Source: a virus
Virus record (IMG/VR): IMGVR_UViG_3300013297_000014
Coordinates: 1 to 30,495 of that record
Strand: one strand, 5' to 3'
Length of the DNA stretch: 30,495 nucleotides
How positions within the stretch are numbered: the first letter of the stretch is position 1; every line of letters starts with the position of its first letter. The notes beneath the pieces are model-generated. The model did not search any database, was not told the origin of the DNA, and was given only the letters and a program-made list of their open reading frames with translations. Made by a program: the position numbers and the translations under genes. Positions 22,403 through 29,138 of this stretch are shown here, piece by piece.

Positions 22403-22870
22403 GTCAGCTCCTTTGAACACGAGGATGCGCGCCTCGGGGTTAGCCGGGCGGTCAACGAGTGAAATTTCAGTGAGCACCATTTTGAGAATGCGGCGAATGA
22501 AGCGACCATCGGGCAGCTGCTCCAGGCGCGACTTGAGCGCGCGACCGCCGATCGAGAAACCTTTGTAGACGCCTTGCTTGACCTTTTCCCATGCACCGTC
22601 GTCTACGACCTTGACCGACAGGTGCAGCTTGCCGTCGATCACCTTGGCGGTGATCGCGGTGCCCACGGCGCTATTCGTGTGCATCTCGCGCACGTTCGAC
22701 CACTTGAGATAGTCGTCGAGCGCACCTTCGACCGCGCCGGTATCCACGACATCGCCGACGTAGGCCTGGCCATCAAGCACGCCCGGCTGATCGTCGATCG
22801 TGTCGGTCGAGGCGATGCCGCTGGCAATGCGTTGATCAGCTTTGGTAATGTCGGCGTAGAGCAGCTGCAT
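21608..22870 (-). CDS. Prohead protease fused to scaffold (XkdF-like), 420 aa
   Basis: I place the start at ATG 22870; a TTG at 22915 lies inside a terminator stem and is rejected. Residues 1-156 form an S78/XkdF-type prohead protease: His64 in EMHTNS, Ser106 in YKGFSIGG, and EISLVDRPANP at 135-145 as the third motif. The rest (157-420) is Ala, Glu and Lys-rich helix, a scaffold-like tail removed during head maturation. The initiation site is weak (GGGA). Ahead of it lie a strong promoter and a terminator. A nested scaffold start is described separately. Confidence 0.85.
   Translation of the reverse strand: MQLLYADITKADQRIASGIASTDTIDDQPGVLDGQAYVGDVVDTGAVEGALDDYLKWSNVREMHTNSAVGTAITAKVIDGKLHLSVKVVDDGAWEKVKQGVYKGFSIGGRALKSRLEQLPDGRFIRRILKMVLTEISLVDRPANPEARILVFKGADMAGQETDNQDTETGDDPIADVRKLAGKPIKKAAADPAKIVAMIQASRNELELAGDMEGAALLTQAIALVQQASGEAEEAPADELTAPAADAAAESETTDPALTMAAKAGALRKAGRLRMSKRLAGIEAMAKSMLQLAADAGSEWATKVLGVAKDDGSDDIAMAEKVSAAILPYFETLAKGVLAIHGDVEVLKRQPAAGGPVIRSVQKVIAGQTPAALETSKPAMSVLVHEQLDNLQRMARTAANPALAKQYDDQYQLIKMQYSE
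22408..22414 (-). promoter_or_regulatory. Internal Shine-Dalgarno for the scaffold start
   Basis: AAAGGAG on the - strand, five bases upstream of the in-frame ATG at 22402. The codons it spans (F-K-G-A) sit in the linker after the protease domain. Spacing and strength are close to ideal, which is uncommon by chance inside a coding sequence at an in-frame Met. Confidence 0.65.
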
Positions 22871-22883
22871 GAGAAATCCCAAC

Positions 22884-22919
22884 AAAAAAGCGCCTGGCCT
22901 CGTGTGTGAGACCAAGCGC
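22884..22919 (-). terminator. Intrinsic terminator in the late leader
   Basis: On the - strand, GCGCTTGGTCTC (22919-22908) and GAGGCCAGGCGC (22901-22890) form a 12-bp stem with two G-U pairs around an ACACAC loop, followed by six Ts (22889-22884). The wobble pairs occur only in the - strand RNA, so direction is clear. It lies between the promoter at 22948-22977 and the ATG at 22870, so it must be read through, partly or under control, for the capsid genes to be expressed. Confidence 0.8.
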
Positions 22920-22947
22920 CGTGCATCGAAACAATGCGCAACGATAT

Positions 22948-22977
22948 GTTATACGTCTAGTGTAGCACTACTGTCAA
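22948..22977 (-). promoter_or_regulatory. Strong sigma70-type late promoter
   Basis: On the - strand, TTGACA (22977-22972) is a perfect -35, then an 18-base spacer, then TATAAC (22953-22948), five of six matches to the -10 consensus. Transcription would start near 22941 and run into a terminator after about 50 bases. Local AT-richness is unlike the surrounding coding DNA. The promoter serves protease, capsid and tail genes. Confidence 0.75.
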
Positions 22978-23098
22978 TTTTATGCCGCCGCCCGCGCGGA
23001 GTCCAGCCGTAACCTTCGAGCGCGGCCTGTTCGATCGCGGCGATAAATGCCAGCGCGGCCCCGCGCAGCAGCAGCAGGGTTGTCAGGGAGAGACGCAT
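22949..23098 (-). CDS. Possible small hydrophobic protein, 49 aa
   Basis: ATG 23098 starts seven bases after the stop of the upstream head gene, with an AAAGGG stretch before it. The product begins MRLSLTTLLLLRGAALAFIAAI, a possible membrane helix, then a polar basic tail. The last codons overlap the late promoter. It may be a real small membrane or assembly protein, or only an open frame. Below the usual size cut-off for gene finders. Confidence 0.42.
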   Translation of the reverse strand: MRLSLTTLLLLRGAALAFIAAIEQAALEGYGWTPRGRRHKIDSSATLDV

Positions 23099-23104
23099 CG
23101 GCAG

Positions 23105-23524
23105 CTACCCTTTGTCGATCTTATCAGCGACCTGCTGTAATGCCCGCTCGAAATAGCGGTTAATCTCAACACTATGATCGCGCACCGCATCGGCGTCGGT
23201 CGTCCAGCGGCCGCGGTGGATGCTCGATTGAAATTCCTCCGACTGGATAAACGGGCCGGGTGGATTCGCGTTGCCGATACTCGCCTCAAAGCCGCTCGGG
23301 AGCGCCTGCCATTCGGGCCGCGCGGCCGTCCACAGCCGGCCTTCATTTCCCGTGCGGCGATAGCGGGATCCGGGAAGAGCGGGCGGGTAGCTGGCCAGCT
23401 GCGGAATCAGGCTGAGCAGCCCCGCCTCAGCCGCGTCCTGCAATGCTGGCATGATCAGCTCAGGCACGTCGCTGAGCAGATCAAGCAGCGGCTGAAGATC
23501 CGGGATGTCGATTGAGAATGCCAC
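23105..23524 (-). CDS. Head-tail completion protein, HK97 gp10-like, 139 aa
   Basis: The true start is most likely GTG 23524, in a one-base TAGTG overlap with the upstream stop; the longer open frame upstream is Arg-rich and overlaps another gene. Residues about 10-45 are helical (LQPLLDLLSDVPELIMPAL). Then comes PPALPGSRYRRTGNEGRLW, the motif I associate with HK97 gp10-family minor head or tail-completion proteins (Y-P-P ... Y-x-R-T-G-x-L). The C-terminus is helical. Its place upstream of the protease is unusual for this family. Confidence 0.62.
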   Translation of the reverse strand: MAFSIDIPDLQPLLDLLSDVPELIMPALQDAAEAGLLSLIPQLASYPPALPGSRYRRTGNEGRLWTAARPEWQALPSGFEASIGNANPPGPFIQSEEFQSSIHRGRWTTDADAVRDHSVEINRYFERALQQVADKIDKG

Positions 23525-23886
23525 TACAGCGGCCTGCGTGTCGGCTGAACGAGCGCGCGGAACAGATCGCCGTCGCGCCGGATGGTCTGCACATACGCCC
23601 AATATTTGCCTTCGAAGCGCACGATCTGGTGACTGCGGCAAGCGCAGCGCAGGAGCACATACGCTTCGCCGTCCCACGGCCCGCTGACGATCTGCTGCGG
23701 CAGTGGCGGCCGCACGATCTTCGGCGTGATAGGCGGCGGTGTGACTCGCCATGCCGCGCGCAGCGCCGCCCGTCGCTGGGCACCGCTGGGTCGCGTGGGT
23801 TGGTCACAGCGCAGCGGCGGATCCGCCTCGATCGGGTCGTTCGCCCAGGGCGGCGGGGTATCTTTGGCGTAGCGGGTCAGACGCAT
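23524..23886 (-). CDS. Hypothetical head-region protein, 120 aa
   Basis: ATG 23886 lies three bases after the portal-MuF stop. The protein starts with a Pro- and Arg-rich segment and ends with strands (EAYVLLRCACRSHQIVRFEGKYWAYVQ) and a CAC motif. Not recognised as a family. Its position between portal-MuF and the gp10-like gene suggests a minor head or connector component. Confidence 0.58.
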   Translation of the reverse strand: MRLTRYAKDTPPPWANDPIEADPPLRCDQPTRPSGAQRRAALRAAWRVTPPPITPKIVRPPLPQQIVSGPWDGEAYVLLRCACRSHQIVRFEGKYWAYVQTIRRDGDLFRALVQPTRRPL

Positions 23887-23889
23887 GGC

Positions 23890-25971
23890 TTACAGCTCCT
23901 CACTCTCCCGTACTACGGGAGTAACCCAGCATCTACAGGATGGGTGAAACGGCGGCAGATCGCCGTCGAAGTCCACCTCGGTATTCGCCAGCGGGCCGCA
24001 CACATCGCACACCGCCTCGTCTTCCGTCGTGCGAATGGTCATGCCGCTGACGACGTTCGACTCGTGCCACGCGGCGCGGTTGCCCTCCGCGTACAAACCT
24101 GTGACCTCAGTCACCGCCGCGACATCCGCGCGCGGCCCGCTCCAAACCTCTGCGACGCTCGCGATCAGATCGTCCATCGTGCCGCCGGCTTCCACCCAAT
24201 CGGCGATGCGGGCCGCTGTGCGCTCCTGAGCAGTGGCGGTGGTCTGATCGCCAAACGCCGCCGCCGCCGTCCGCGCGCGCGCCAGCACGGGCTGATTCAC
24301 CAGTCCCCAGTCGACGGTCACCGGCAGCTGCGTGATCGCCTGCTTTGCCGCTAGGGTCGCCGTCTGCTCGAACAGCGGGGTAACCGCTTCGGCCAGCAAC
24401 TTTGGTTCTCGTGACCAATCGAGCGACTGCGGATCGGCCTGGATCTGCGCCGCGATCCTCGATTGCTGCGCCGCGTAGGCCGCCGCGATCACCTTGCGGG
24501 CGGCGCGCTCGCGCTTCAAGCGATCCAGCGCATCGGGCGCTTTCTTGGCCAGCCGCTCAAAAGGGGTCGCATCCGGCGCACCTCCGAGCGCGGGTGCTTG
24601 CGGTGGACCAGGTGCCTCACCGTCGAGATCGGGGTAGCGCAACCGGCGCGATTCGGTGGCAGAGATCACGCCCGCCGCCACATCGCCCTGCTGCACCTTG
24701 GCCGCGCGCTCGATATCCTCCGACTCGCCATAGTCGAAATAGCCTTCGAGCTGCGGCTGGTTCAGATACTGCGGCGACTGAATGATCGGGTTGAAGATCA
24801 TGCAGAGGAGCCAGGCGGTCAGCGGCCCCAGCCCGCGCCGGTAGGTCACATTCTGCTGGCCTTCGCTGGTGGCCTTGTTCACATCGTCGGTGAAGCCGAT
24901 TTCACTGGGCGGCACACCAAAGGCCGCGCAGGTGATCTTCAGCATCCACTCGTCCAGGCTACTTTCGTAGCGCCCGCCCTCGGAGAGCGCGTTTAGCGGG
25001 ATGAGCTTGCCGGCCCACGGCAGAAACACGATCCGCTGCTGGGCTAAGGTGTCGCCCTGCAATTTCGCATTCCACCACTCTTCGAACACCGCCACCTGCT
25101 CGGGCTGCATCAACCCATCGGGCGGAGAGAGGATGCCGGCCGGGATGTTGCTGTCGGTGAAGTGACCCAGATCGAAGGTCTGCTTCCTGAGCGCCGTATT
25201 CACCCGCAAAATGATCCACTCGGTCGGCGGGAAGCCGTAGGGCGTGAAGGAGCGTGCCCAGCGCGGCGCGTAGAGCAGTTCGCTATTCGAGAACTCCGCG
25301 AAGTCGTCGTCATTGGCATCGGGCTTCGCGCGCTCGTAGTTCGACCAGGGCGTGCCGTACAGGATCTGCTGGTAGGCAGCGGTTTGTCCGCGCGCGTCCA
25401 GCAGCGGCTTGATCGTACTGCCGTCGATGTACTCGACCCCCCACAGCCCACCGCCGCGATCGGGATGCGGGTAGAGCGTCAGCGCATCCAGGCTGAACAG
25501 ATCGTAGAGCAGCGCGCCGATCCACGATGGGTAGGGGGTCACCCGATCGGGCTTCTGCCACCAGGCCTCGAGCACATCACACGTCCCTTGCTCTTGAGCC
25601 TGCGCCTTCTTGTTTTTGGCGCGAATGTGAAACGGGAGTCCCTGTAATTCCTCGATCCGGGTCGCGATGCACAGCGCGGCCACGTCGTACATACTCGCGA
25701 GCGAGCGCAGCTGCTCGAACGGAGTCAGCTGCGGATACTCGCGGCGCGGCATGAGGCTCGTATTCGTCGCCACCGGGTACTGAAACTGGCGCGGCCCGGC
25801 GACTTGCTCGAGCTGCGGCACGGTCGGACTAAGCGGCACGCCGGGGCCGAAGGTGCGCGTCTGGAGCGCGCTGCCGAAGTTGCTGCCGACGAAGCGATCG
25901 GCCAGGCGCACGAGCGCGTAGGCGCGTGGGCTGAGATCGAGGATGGGCGTGCCGGGCGGCGGAGTAGGCAT
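23890..25971 (-). CDS. Portal protein fused to MuF-type minor head protein, 693 aa
   Basis: Start at ATG 25971, in a TAATG overlap with the tiny gene upstream and after an AAAGGTGG site; a GTG nine bases earlier is rejected. Residues about 85-430 are an SPP1/HK97-type portal: an N-terminal clip region, stem helices, and VPPSEIGF followed by a long Gln-rich tunnel helix (QQNVTYRRGLGPLTAWL). From about 470 come long Ala-rich helices, and the last 50 residues hold CDVCGPLANTE ... FHPSCRCWV, the MuF zinc-binding signature. In most phages these are two genes. The motor component at the portal vertex and the injected minor head protein are here one chain. Confidence 0.86.
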   Translation of the reverse strand: MPTPPPGTPILDLSPRAYALVRLADRFVGSNFGSALQTRTFGPGVPLSPTVPQLEQVAGPRQFQYPVATNTSLMPRREYPQLTPFEQLRSLASMYDVAALCIATRIEELQGLPFHIRAKNKKAQAQEQGTCDVLEAWWQKPDRVTPYPSWIGALLYDLFSLDALTLYPHPDRGGGLWGVEYIDGSTIKPLLDARGQTAAYQQILYGTPWSNYERAKPDANDDDFAEFSNSELLYAPRWARSFTPYGFPPTEWIILRVNTALRKQTFDLGHFTDSNIPAGILSPPDGLMQPEQVAVFEEWWNAKLQGDTLAQQRIVFLPWAGKLIPLNALSEGGRYESSLDEWMLKITCAAFGVPPSEIGFTDDVNKATSEGQQNVTYRRGLGPLTAWLLCMIFNPIIQSPQYLNQPQLEGYFDYGESEDIERAAKVQQGDVAAGVISATESRRLRYPDLDGEAPGPPQAPALGGAPDATPFERLAKKAPDALDRLKRERAARKVIAAAYAAQQSRIAAQIQADPQSLDWSREPKLLAEAVTPLFEQTATLAAKQAITQLPVTVDWGLVNQPVLARARTAAAAFGDQTTATAQERTAARIADWVEAGGTMDDLIASVAEVWSGPRADVAAVTEVTGLYAEGNRAAWHESNVVSGMTIRTTEDEAVCDVCGPLANTEVDFDGDLPPFHPSCRCWVTPVVRESEEL

Positions 25972-26087
25972 TAGAACCACCTTTCATGGAGACGGCATCC
26001 GGCGTGAACGACCCAGCCGTACACCGGATGGTGATGGCATTCGCAGCGCGTCACGGCATACCAGCAGCGCCAAAAGAGCCGGCGCAT
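25971..26087 (-). CDS. Tiny Cys/His-rich protein, 38 aa
   Basis: ATG 26087 overlaps the previous stop by one base (TAATG), and its own TAA overlaps the portal ATG (TAATG). The product is basic, with Trp and CECHHH in the middle and further Cys and His, enough for one zinc site. Too short for gene finders. The chained overlaps argue that it is translated. No family known. Confidence 0.58.
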   Translation of the reverse strand: MRRLFWRCWYAVTRCECHHHPVYGWVVHAGCRLHERWF

Positions 26088-26218
26088 TATGGATTCCTCC
26101 GCTTGAATCGGCCGACGATCAGCGACCATAGCCAGCCGCCGATCGCGAAACCGAGACCCAGCACAAACGACCAGAACAAAAACACGAGAAACGTGATCAC
26201 GGTAATACTGTCAGGCAT
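26087..26218 (-). CDS. Tiny single-span membrane protein, 43 aa
   Basis: ATG 26218 overlaps the TerL stop by eight bases (ATGCCTGA). The product has one transmembrane helix (about residues 8-32, VITFLVFLFWSFVLGLGFAI) followed by a basic FKRRN tail, implying the C-terminus is inside. Its neighbours are packaging and portal genes, so a small holin or membrane-anchored assembly protein are candidates. Below the usual size cut-off. Confidence 0.62.
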   Translation of the reverse strand: MPDSITVITFLVFLFWSFVLGLGFAIGGWLWSLIVGRFKRRNP

Positions 26219-27650
26219 TGAGTGCATCCTTTGCCTTTGCCTCGTTGTAGCGCCGCACCCATTCGTCGCCGCTGACCGCGCCGATCATCAGCTCGGTCAA
26301 CGCCCAGACCAGCGCGTCCAGCCGGTTCGGCGATGCCATGCCGACCAGCCAGGAGCATAGTTCATCTTCCAGCTTTGTGAAGGTGCCGACGTGATGCACC
26401 TTGCCCAGTTCGTAGAGCGTGGAGACCGGCTCGGCGCGCGTGAACTTGCCCCGGCTGGCGTGAATGCGCTTGACCGTCGGCGCATTCGGGATCGTGCTGA
26501 TGGTCACCTCGACCATTTCGCCGCCGTTGTTATCCTCCGCGACCAGCAGATCAGCGTCAAACTTGTGATAGGACGTGACGCCGGCCGATGCCCAGACCCG
26601 CGGGCTGCCCTGCACACTCGCATCGTCGAGGATAAAGCCGTGCAGCTCAGGTGCGCCGCCCGTCGCCACCTTACAGTCGCACATCCCGACGCCTCCTGTG
26701 ATCACGCCGGCCTCATCGCCGCCCGAGGTAGCCGATGGATCGAGCGCCACCACGACGCGCGAGAGCGCCGGCGCTTTGGTCACGCGCTTCGCTTCGATCC
26801 ACACGCGCCGCCACAGCGCGCCCGGCACGTCCTCGATATCCTCGGCTAAGATCTCCTGCCGGTACGCGAGCGCGCCCATGTCGCCAGTAATCTCGGCTAA
26901 TGCCGCCGCCGAAATATGCGGATTGTCGTGACTGCTGAAGTGAAATGTTTCCCAGCGCCCGGTGGTATCGCTTTGCGCGCGCGTGTACATTTTGGCCGCG
27001 TGGTACGGGTCGGTCGCGCGGCTATGCTGAATCGTCTTCATACTGGGCGGCGTATAGACAAACACCGCATCCCCATCGTGGTCGAGCAGCATCGGCGCAC
27101 CCACCACTCCCCATGTCCCCTCCTGCATCATTTGGAACTCATCTAGGATCAGGATGTCGGCATAGTCGCCGCGCAGCGTATCGGCGTCCCATGCCGTTTT
27201 GGCGCGGATGCGCTGCTCGGTGCCCGGCAGCTCGATGATATGCCGCGTCTCGTTTTTGTACAGGATTCCCGCGTCGATCGGGGTGCGCAGCGCGCGCTTG
27301 CACTCCTCCCAGAAGCGATCGATCTGGTCGTTGGTCGGCGTGCCGTACAGCACGCGCCGCCCGGCCAGGAACGCCCGCACCGCCAAAATCGCCACGCCGA
27401 CCGTTTTGCCGCCGCGCCGGCCGGCGCGGATGATCTTGCGCTTGGCGGTCGACTCGATGAACGCCTGCTGCTGCGGATGATCGTCTGGGTTGCGCAGTTC
27501 AACCGTCGCATGCCAGTCACTCGCCGGCGTCGACGCTGCTGGCGCGGGCCAGTCGATCGAGGATACCGATGGCAGATCGATCGATGACTTCAAATAGTTC
27601 TGCCATGTCGGCGGCGCTCTGTTTGTCGAACCAGGTCGGCGTTGTAGCAT
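26211..27650 (-). CDS. terL: Terminase large subunit (TerL)
   Basis: Walker A is RAGRRGGKT, Walker B LILDEF with the catalytic Glu next to Asp, and the nuclease motifs are ALDPSATSGGDEAG, VAEDNNGG and NRLDALVWALTEL (counted from the TTG at 27659: 78-86, 168-175, 305-318, 373-380, 445-456). ATG 27650 is the first ATG, but this stretch overlaps terS by about 130 bases and is not TerL-like. The real start may be a TTG at 27593. The enzyme drives ATP-dependent DNA packaging and cuts the concatemer. Confidence 0.9.
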   Translation of the reverse strand: MLQRRPGSTNRAPPTWQNYLKSSIDLPSVSSIDWPAPAASTPASDWHATVELRNPDDHPQQQAFIESTAKRKIIRAGRRGGKTVGVAILAVRAFLAGRRVLYGTPTNDQIDRFWEECKRALRTPIDAGILYKNETRHIIELPGTEQRIRAKTAWDADTLRGDYADILILDEFQMMQEGTWGVVGAPMLLDHDGDAVFVYTPPSMKTIQHSRATDPYHAAKMYTRAQSDTTGRWETFHFSSHDNPHISAAALAEITGDMGALAYRQEILAEDIEDVPGALWRRVWIEAKRVTKAPALSRVVVALDPSATSGGDEAGVITGGVGMCDCKVATGGAPELHGFILDDASVQGSPRVWASAGVTSYHKFDADLLVAEDNNGGEMVEVTISTIPNAPTVKRIHASRGKFTRAEPVSTLYELGKVHHVGTFTKLEDELCSWLVGMASPNRLDALVWALTELMIGAVSGDEWVRRYNEAKAKDALNA

Positions 27651-27939
27651 ATTCCGCAATTCGCTGCGTGGCGATCAGCTTCGCGCGCAGGTTTTCCATA
27701 ATCAGCTCACCCAGCGCGAGCTGCTGCGCTTCGAGTGCCGGCCGCTTCAGCACCGTTACACCAGCTGTAACACCAGCTGTAACACCAGTCGTGACATCTG
27801 GCGTTACAAGCCGGGCCTTCCACTGGCGCACCGTGCCGCTCGGGAGACCATAGCGCGCCGCGACGATCGCCGGCTGATCACCGTCCAGCAGGTCGGCCAG
27901 CGCGGCCGCTTTGCGCTCATGATCGATCGGACTGGGCAT
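27517..27939 (-). CDS. terS: Terminase small subunit (TerS), 140 aa
   Basis: ATG 27939 starts a protein whose N-terminal 40 residues form a helix-turn-helix (ALADLLDGDQPAIVAARYG, then LPSGTVRQWKARL), the DNA-reading part of TerS. It is immediately upstream of terL. In mid-protein a four-residue A-G-V-T repeat follows from 12-bp DNA repeats (27758-27805). The C-terminal helices would oligomerise and contact TerL. Confidence 0.8.
   Translation of the reverse strand: MPSPIDHERKAAALADLLDGDQPAIVAARYGLPSGTVRQWKARLVTPDVTTGVTAGVTAGVTVLKRPALEAQQLALGELIMENLRAKLIATQRIAEYATTPTWFDKQSAADMAELFEVIDRSAIGILDRLARASSVDAGE
27758..27805 (-). repeat. Four 12-bp repeats inside terS, possible pac region
   Basis: On the + strand, ACACCAGCTGTA occurs twice in perfect form, followed by two degenerate copies (ACACCAGTCGTG, ACATCTGGCGTT). 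The flanking GTTACA...TGTAAC also makes a short inverted repeat. The unit is in frame and encodes A-G-V-T, so protein-level explanation is possible. In P22 and SPP1 the pac site lies inside the terS gene, which gives a second explanation. Confidence 0.6.
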
Positions 27940-27940
27940 G

Positions 27941-27985
27941 CTATCGCTTCTTCTTCGCTCTGCGCTTCTGTCGTCTGCTGCTCAT
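27941..27985 (-). CDS. 14-codon strongly basic micro-ORF before terS
   Basis: ATG 27985 overlaps the previous stop (ATGA) and the TAG at 27941-27943 is followed one base later by the terS ATG. The peptide MSSRRQKRRAKKKR is nearly all Arg and Lys. It might bind nucleic acid, or act as a translational coupler for terS. It may also be chance, since the frame is so short. Confidence 0.35.
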   Translation of the reverse strand: MSSRRQKRRAKKKR

Positions 27986-28128
27986 CGTCTGCCCTGACAC
28001 TCCGCGACGCGCCTGGCTAGGCTGCTGTCGCCGCCATCGGCGGGCCGGCTCACATCGGCGGGCGGCCGACTAGCGCAGCGACAGTACTGCGCATGCGTCG
28101 GCGGCAGTCGCGGCACGCGTGTTCCCAT
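27982..28128 (-). CDS. Small hypothetical protein, 48 aa
   Basis: ATG 28128 overlaps the endolysin stop by one base (TGATG); a longer upstream in-frame start would lie within the endolysin gene. The product is rich in Arg, Pro and Asp with a CRC motif. Its ends are tied to the neighbours by overlaps, like other small genes here. Function unknown. Confidence 0.48.
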   Translation of the reverse strand: MGTRVPRLPPTHAQYCRCASRPPADVSRPADGGDSSLARRVAECQGRR

Positions 28129-29138
28129 CACGACTCCCTTACCTTTTCGAGCAGCCCAGACCATACGTAACGCATGTCGCTCGACTGAATCCACACACGA
28201 CTCGACCCGAAGCTGGTCACGAACGTCGCCGACTGCGCGGCCACTTCGACGCCCTCCCATTCGTCGCCCGCGTGCAATCGCCCGAGCACCGCGCCGGTCT
28301 GCCGTGGCGCGGCTCTGATGGTCGCGCCACCCGTGCAGGCGGCGGCGACGCGGTAGTGGGCGATAGGCGGAACTGCTGACTTCTGACTGCTGACGCTCGA
28401 CTCCCCCGCAGTCAGCACGCCCATATAATACGCCTCGGTAATCGCCGCGCCGGGACAGGCGATCTTGTTGAAGTCCCGGTGACTGGCAATGCCACCGTAG
28501 CGCAGTCGCTCGGGATGCGCGCAGGCCTGCTTGTCGCCACTGCCGATCAGGCCGGGCTTGCTGGCCGGGTCACTGTACAGGTAGTGCAGATTGAATGTTC
28601 CCAACCGAGCCTGCAATGCAATCACCGCGCCATGTACGTTCCGCGCGACGGCTGTGGGCCACACCTGATTCGAATAATCTCCAATTATTTCGATCCCGAT
28701 CGAGTAGTGCAGCCGGCCCATCGCGCGAAAACTGTTGCCCCATTTGGCGTGGATCCCGACCTGGTTCATCGGCGTGAAGAGGTAGATATAGCGATCGCAC
28801 ACGAAGAGATGTGGCCCGGCGCTCCAGCCTTTCGCTGCGTAGAAGTCGCGCAGGCCGGCCAGCTTGGCGAGGCGCTTCGCTCTGATGCGCGGCTCGCTCA
28901 ATCCGGCTTCGTTCGCTGTCCACTGCGCTAGGGTCGGCACCGCCGTGTGATGCAAGACGATCGTATCCGGCGGGATGCTGCCGAAATTGTAGTTTTGCAG
29001 ATAGGTCACGAAGTCAGACACTAGCAGCGCCTGGCCGATGTAGGCGAAGTCGAGCCCGAGCACGGCCTGGCCAGGCTTCTGCGGCGCAGCCGGGTCGAAG
29101 CTGTCATCGTCGAACGGTAGGATGGGAAGATCGCTCAT
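28128..29138 (-). CDS. Endolysin: N-acetylmuramoyl-L-alanine amidase with SH3b domain, 336 aa
   Basis: An amidase_2/PGRP-type domain spans about residues 55-235, with LHHT (62-65) as the first zinc ligand, IGIEI (147-151), and SHRDFNKIACPG (219-230) supplying the second His and the Cys. It hydrolyses the bond between muramic acid and L-alanine. An SH3b wall-binding domain follows at about 258-330. No signal peptide or SAR helix is visible, so release probably needs a holin, perhaps the TM protein encoded upstream, with which it overlaps (ATGA). Its position before terS is less common than after the tail genes. Confidence 0.85.
   Translation of the reverse strand: MSDLPILPFDDDSFDPAAPQKPGQAVLGLDFAYIGQALLVSDFVTYLQNYNFGSIPPDTIVLHHTAVPTLAQWTANEAGLSEPRIRAKRLAKLAGLRDFYAAKGWSAGPHLFVCDRYIYLFTPMNQVGIHAKWGNSFRAMGRLHYSIGIEIIGDYSNQVWPTAVARNVHGAVIALQARLGTFNLHYLYSDPASKPGLIGSGDKQACAHPERLRYGGIASHRDFNKIACPGAAITEAYYMGVLTAGESSVSSQKSAVPPIAHYRVAAACTGGATIRAAPRQTGAVLGRLHAGDEWEGVEVAAQSATFVTSFGSSRVWIQSSDMRYVWSGLLEKVRES

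Noticed and set aside
22871-22915. TTG start at 22915 for the prohead protease
   Set aside because: It would place the start inside the terminator stem, while ATG 22870 lies after it.
23525-23752. N-terminal extension of the gp10-like gene up to 23752
   Set aside because: The extra 76 codons overlap the 120-aa gene and are Arg-rich; the GTG at 23524 in a TAGTG overlap fits the local style.
23512-24354. 280-codon open frame on the + strand
   Set aside because: Antisense to the portal-MuF end, with Arg-rich product and no ribosome site.
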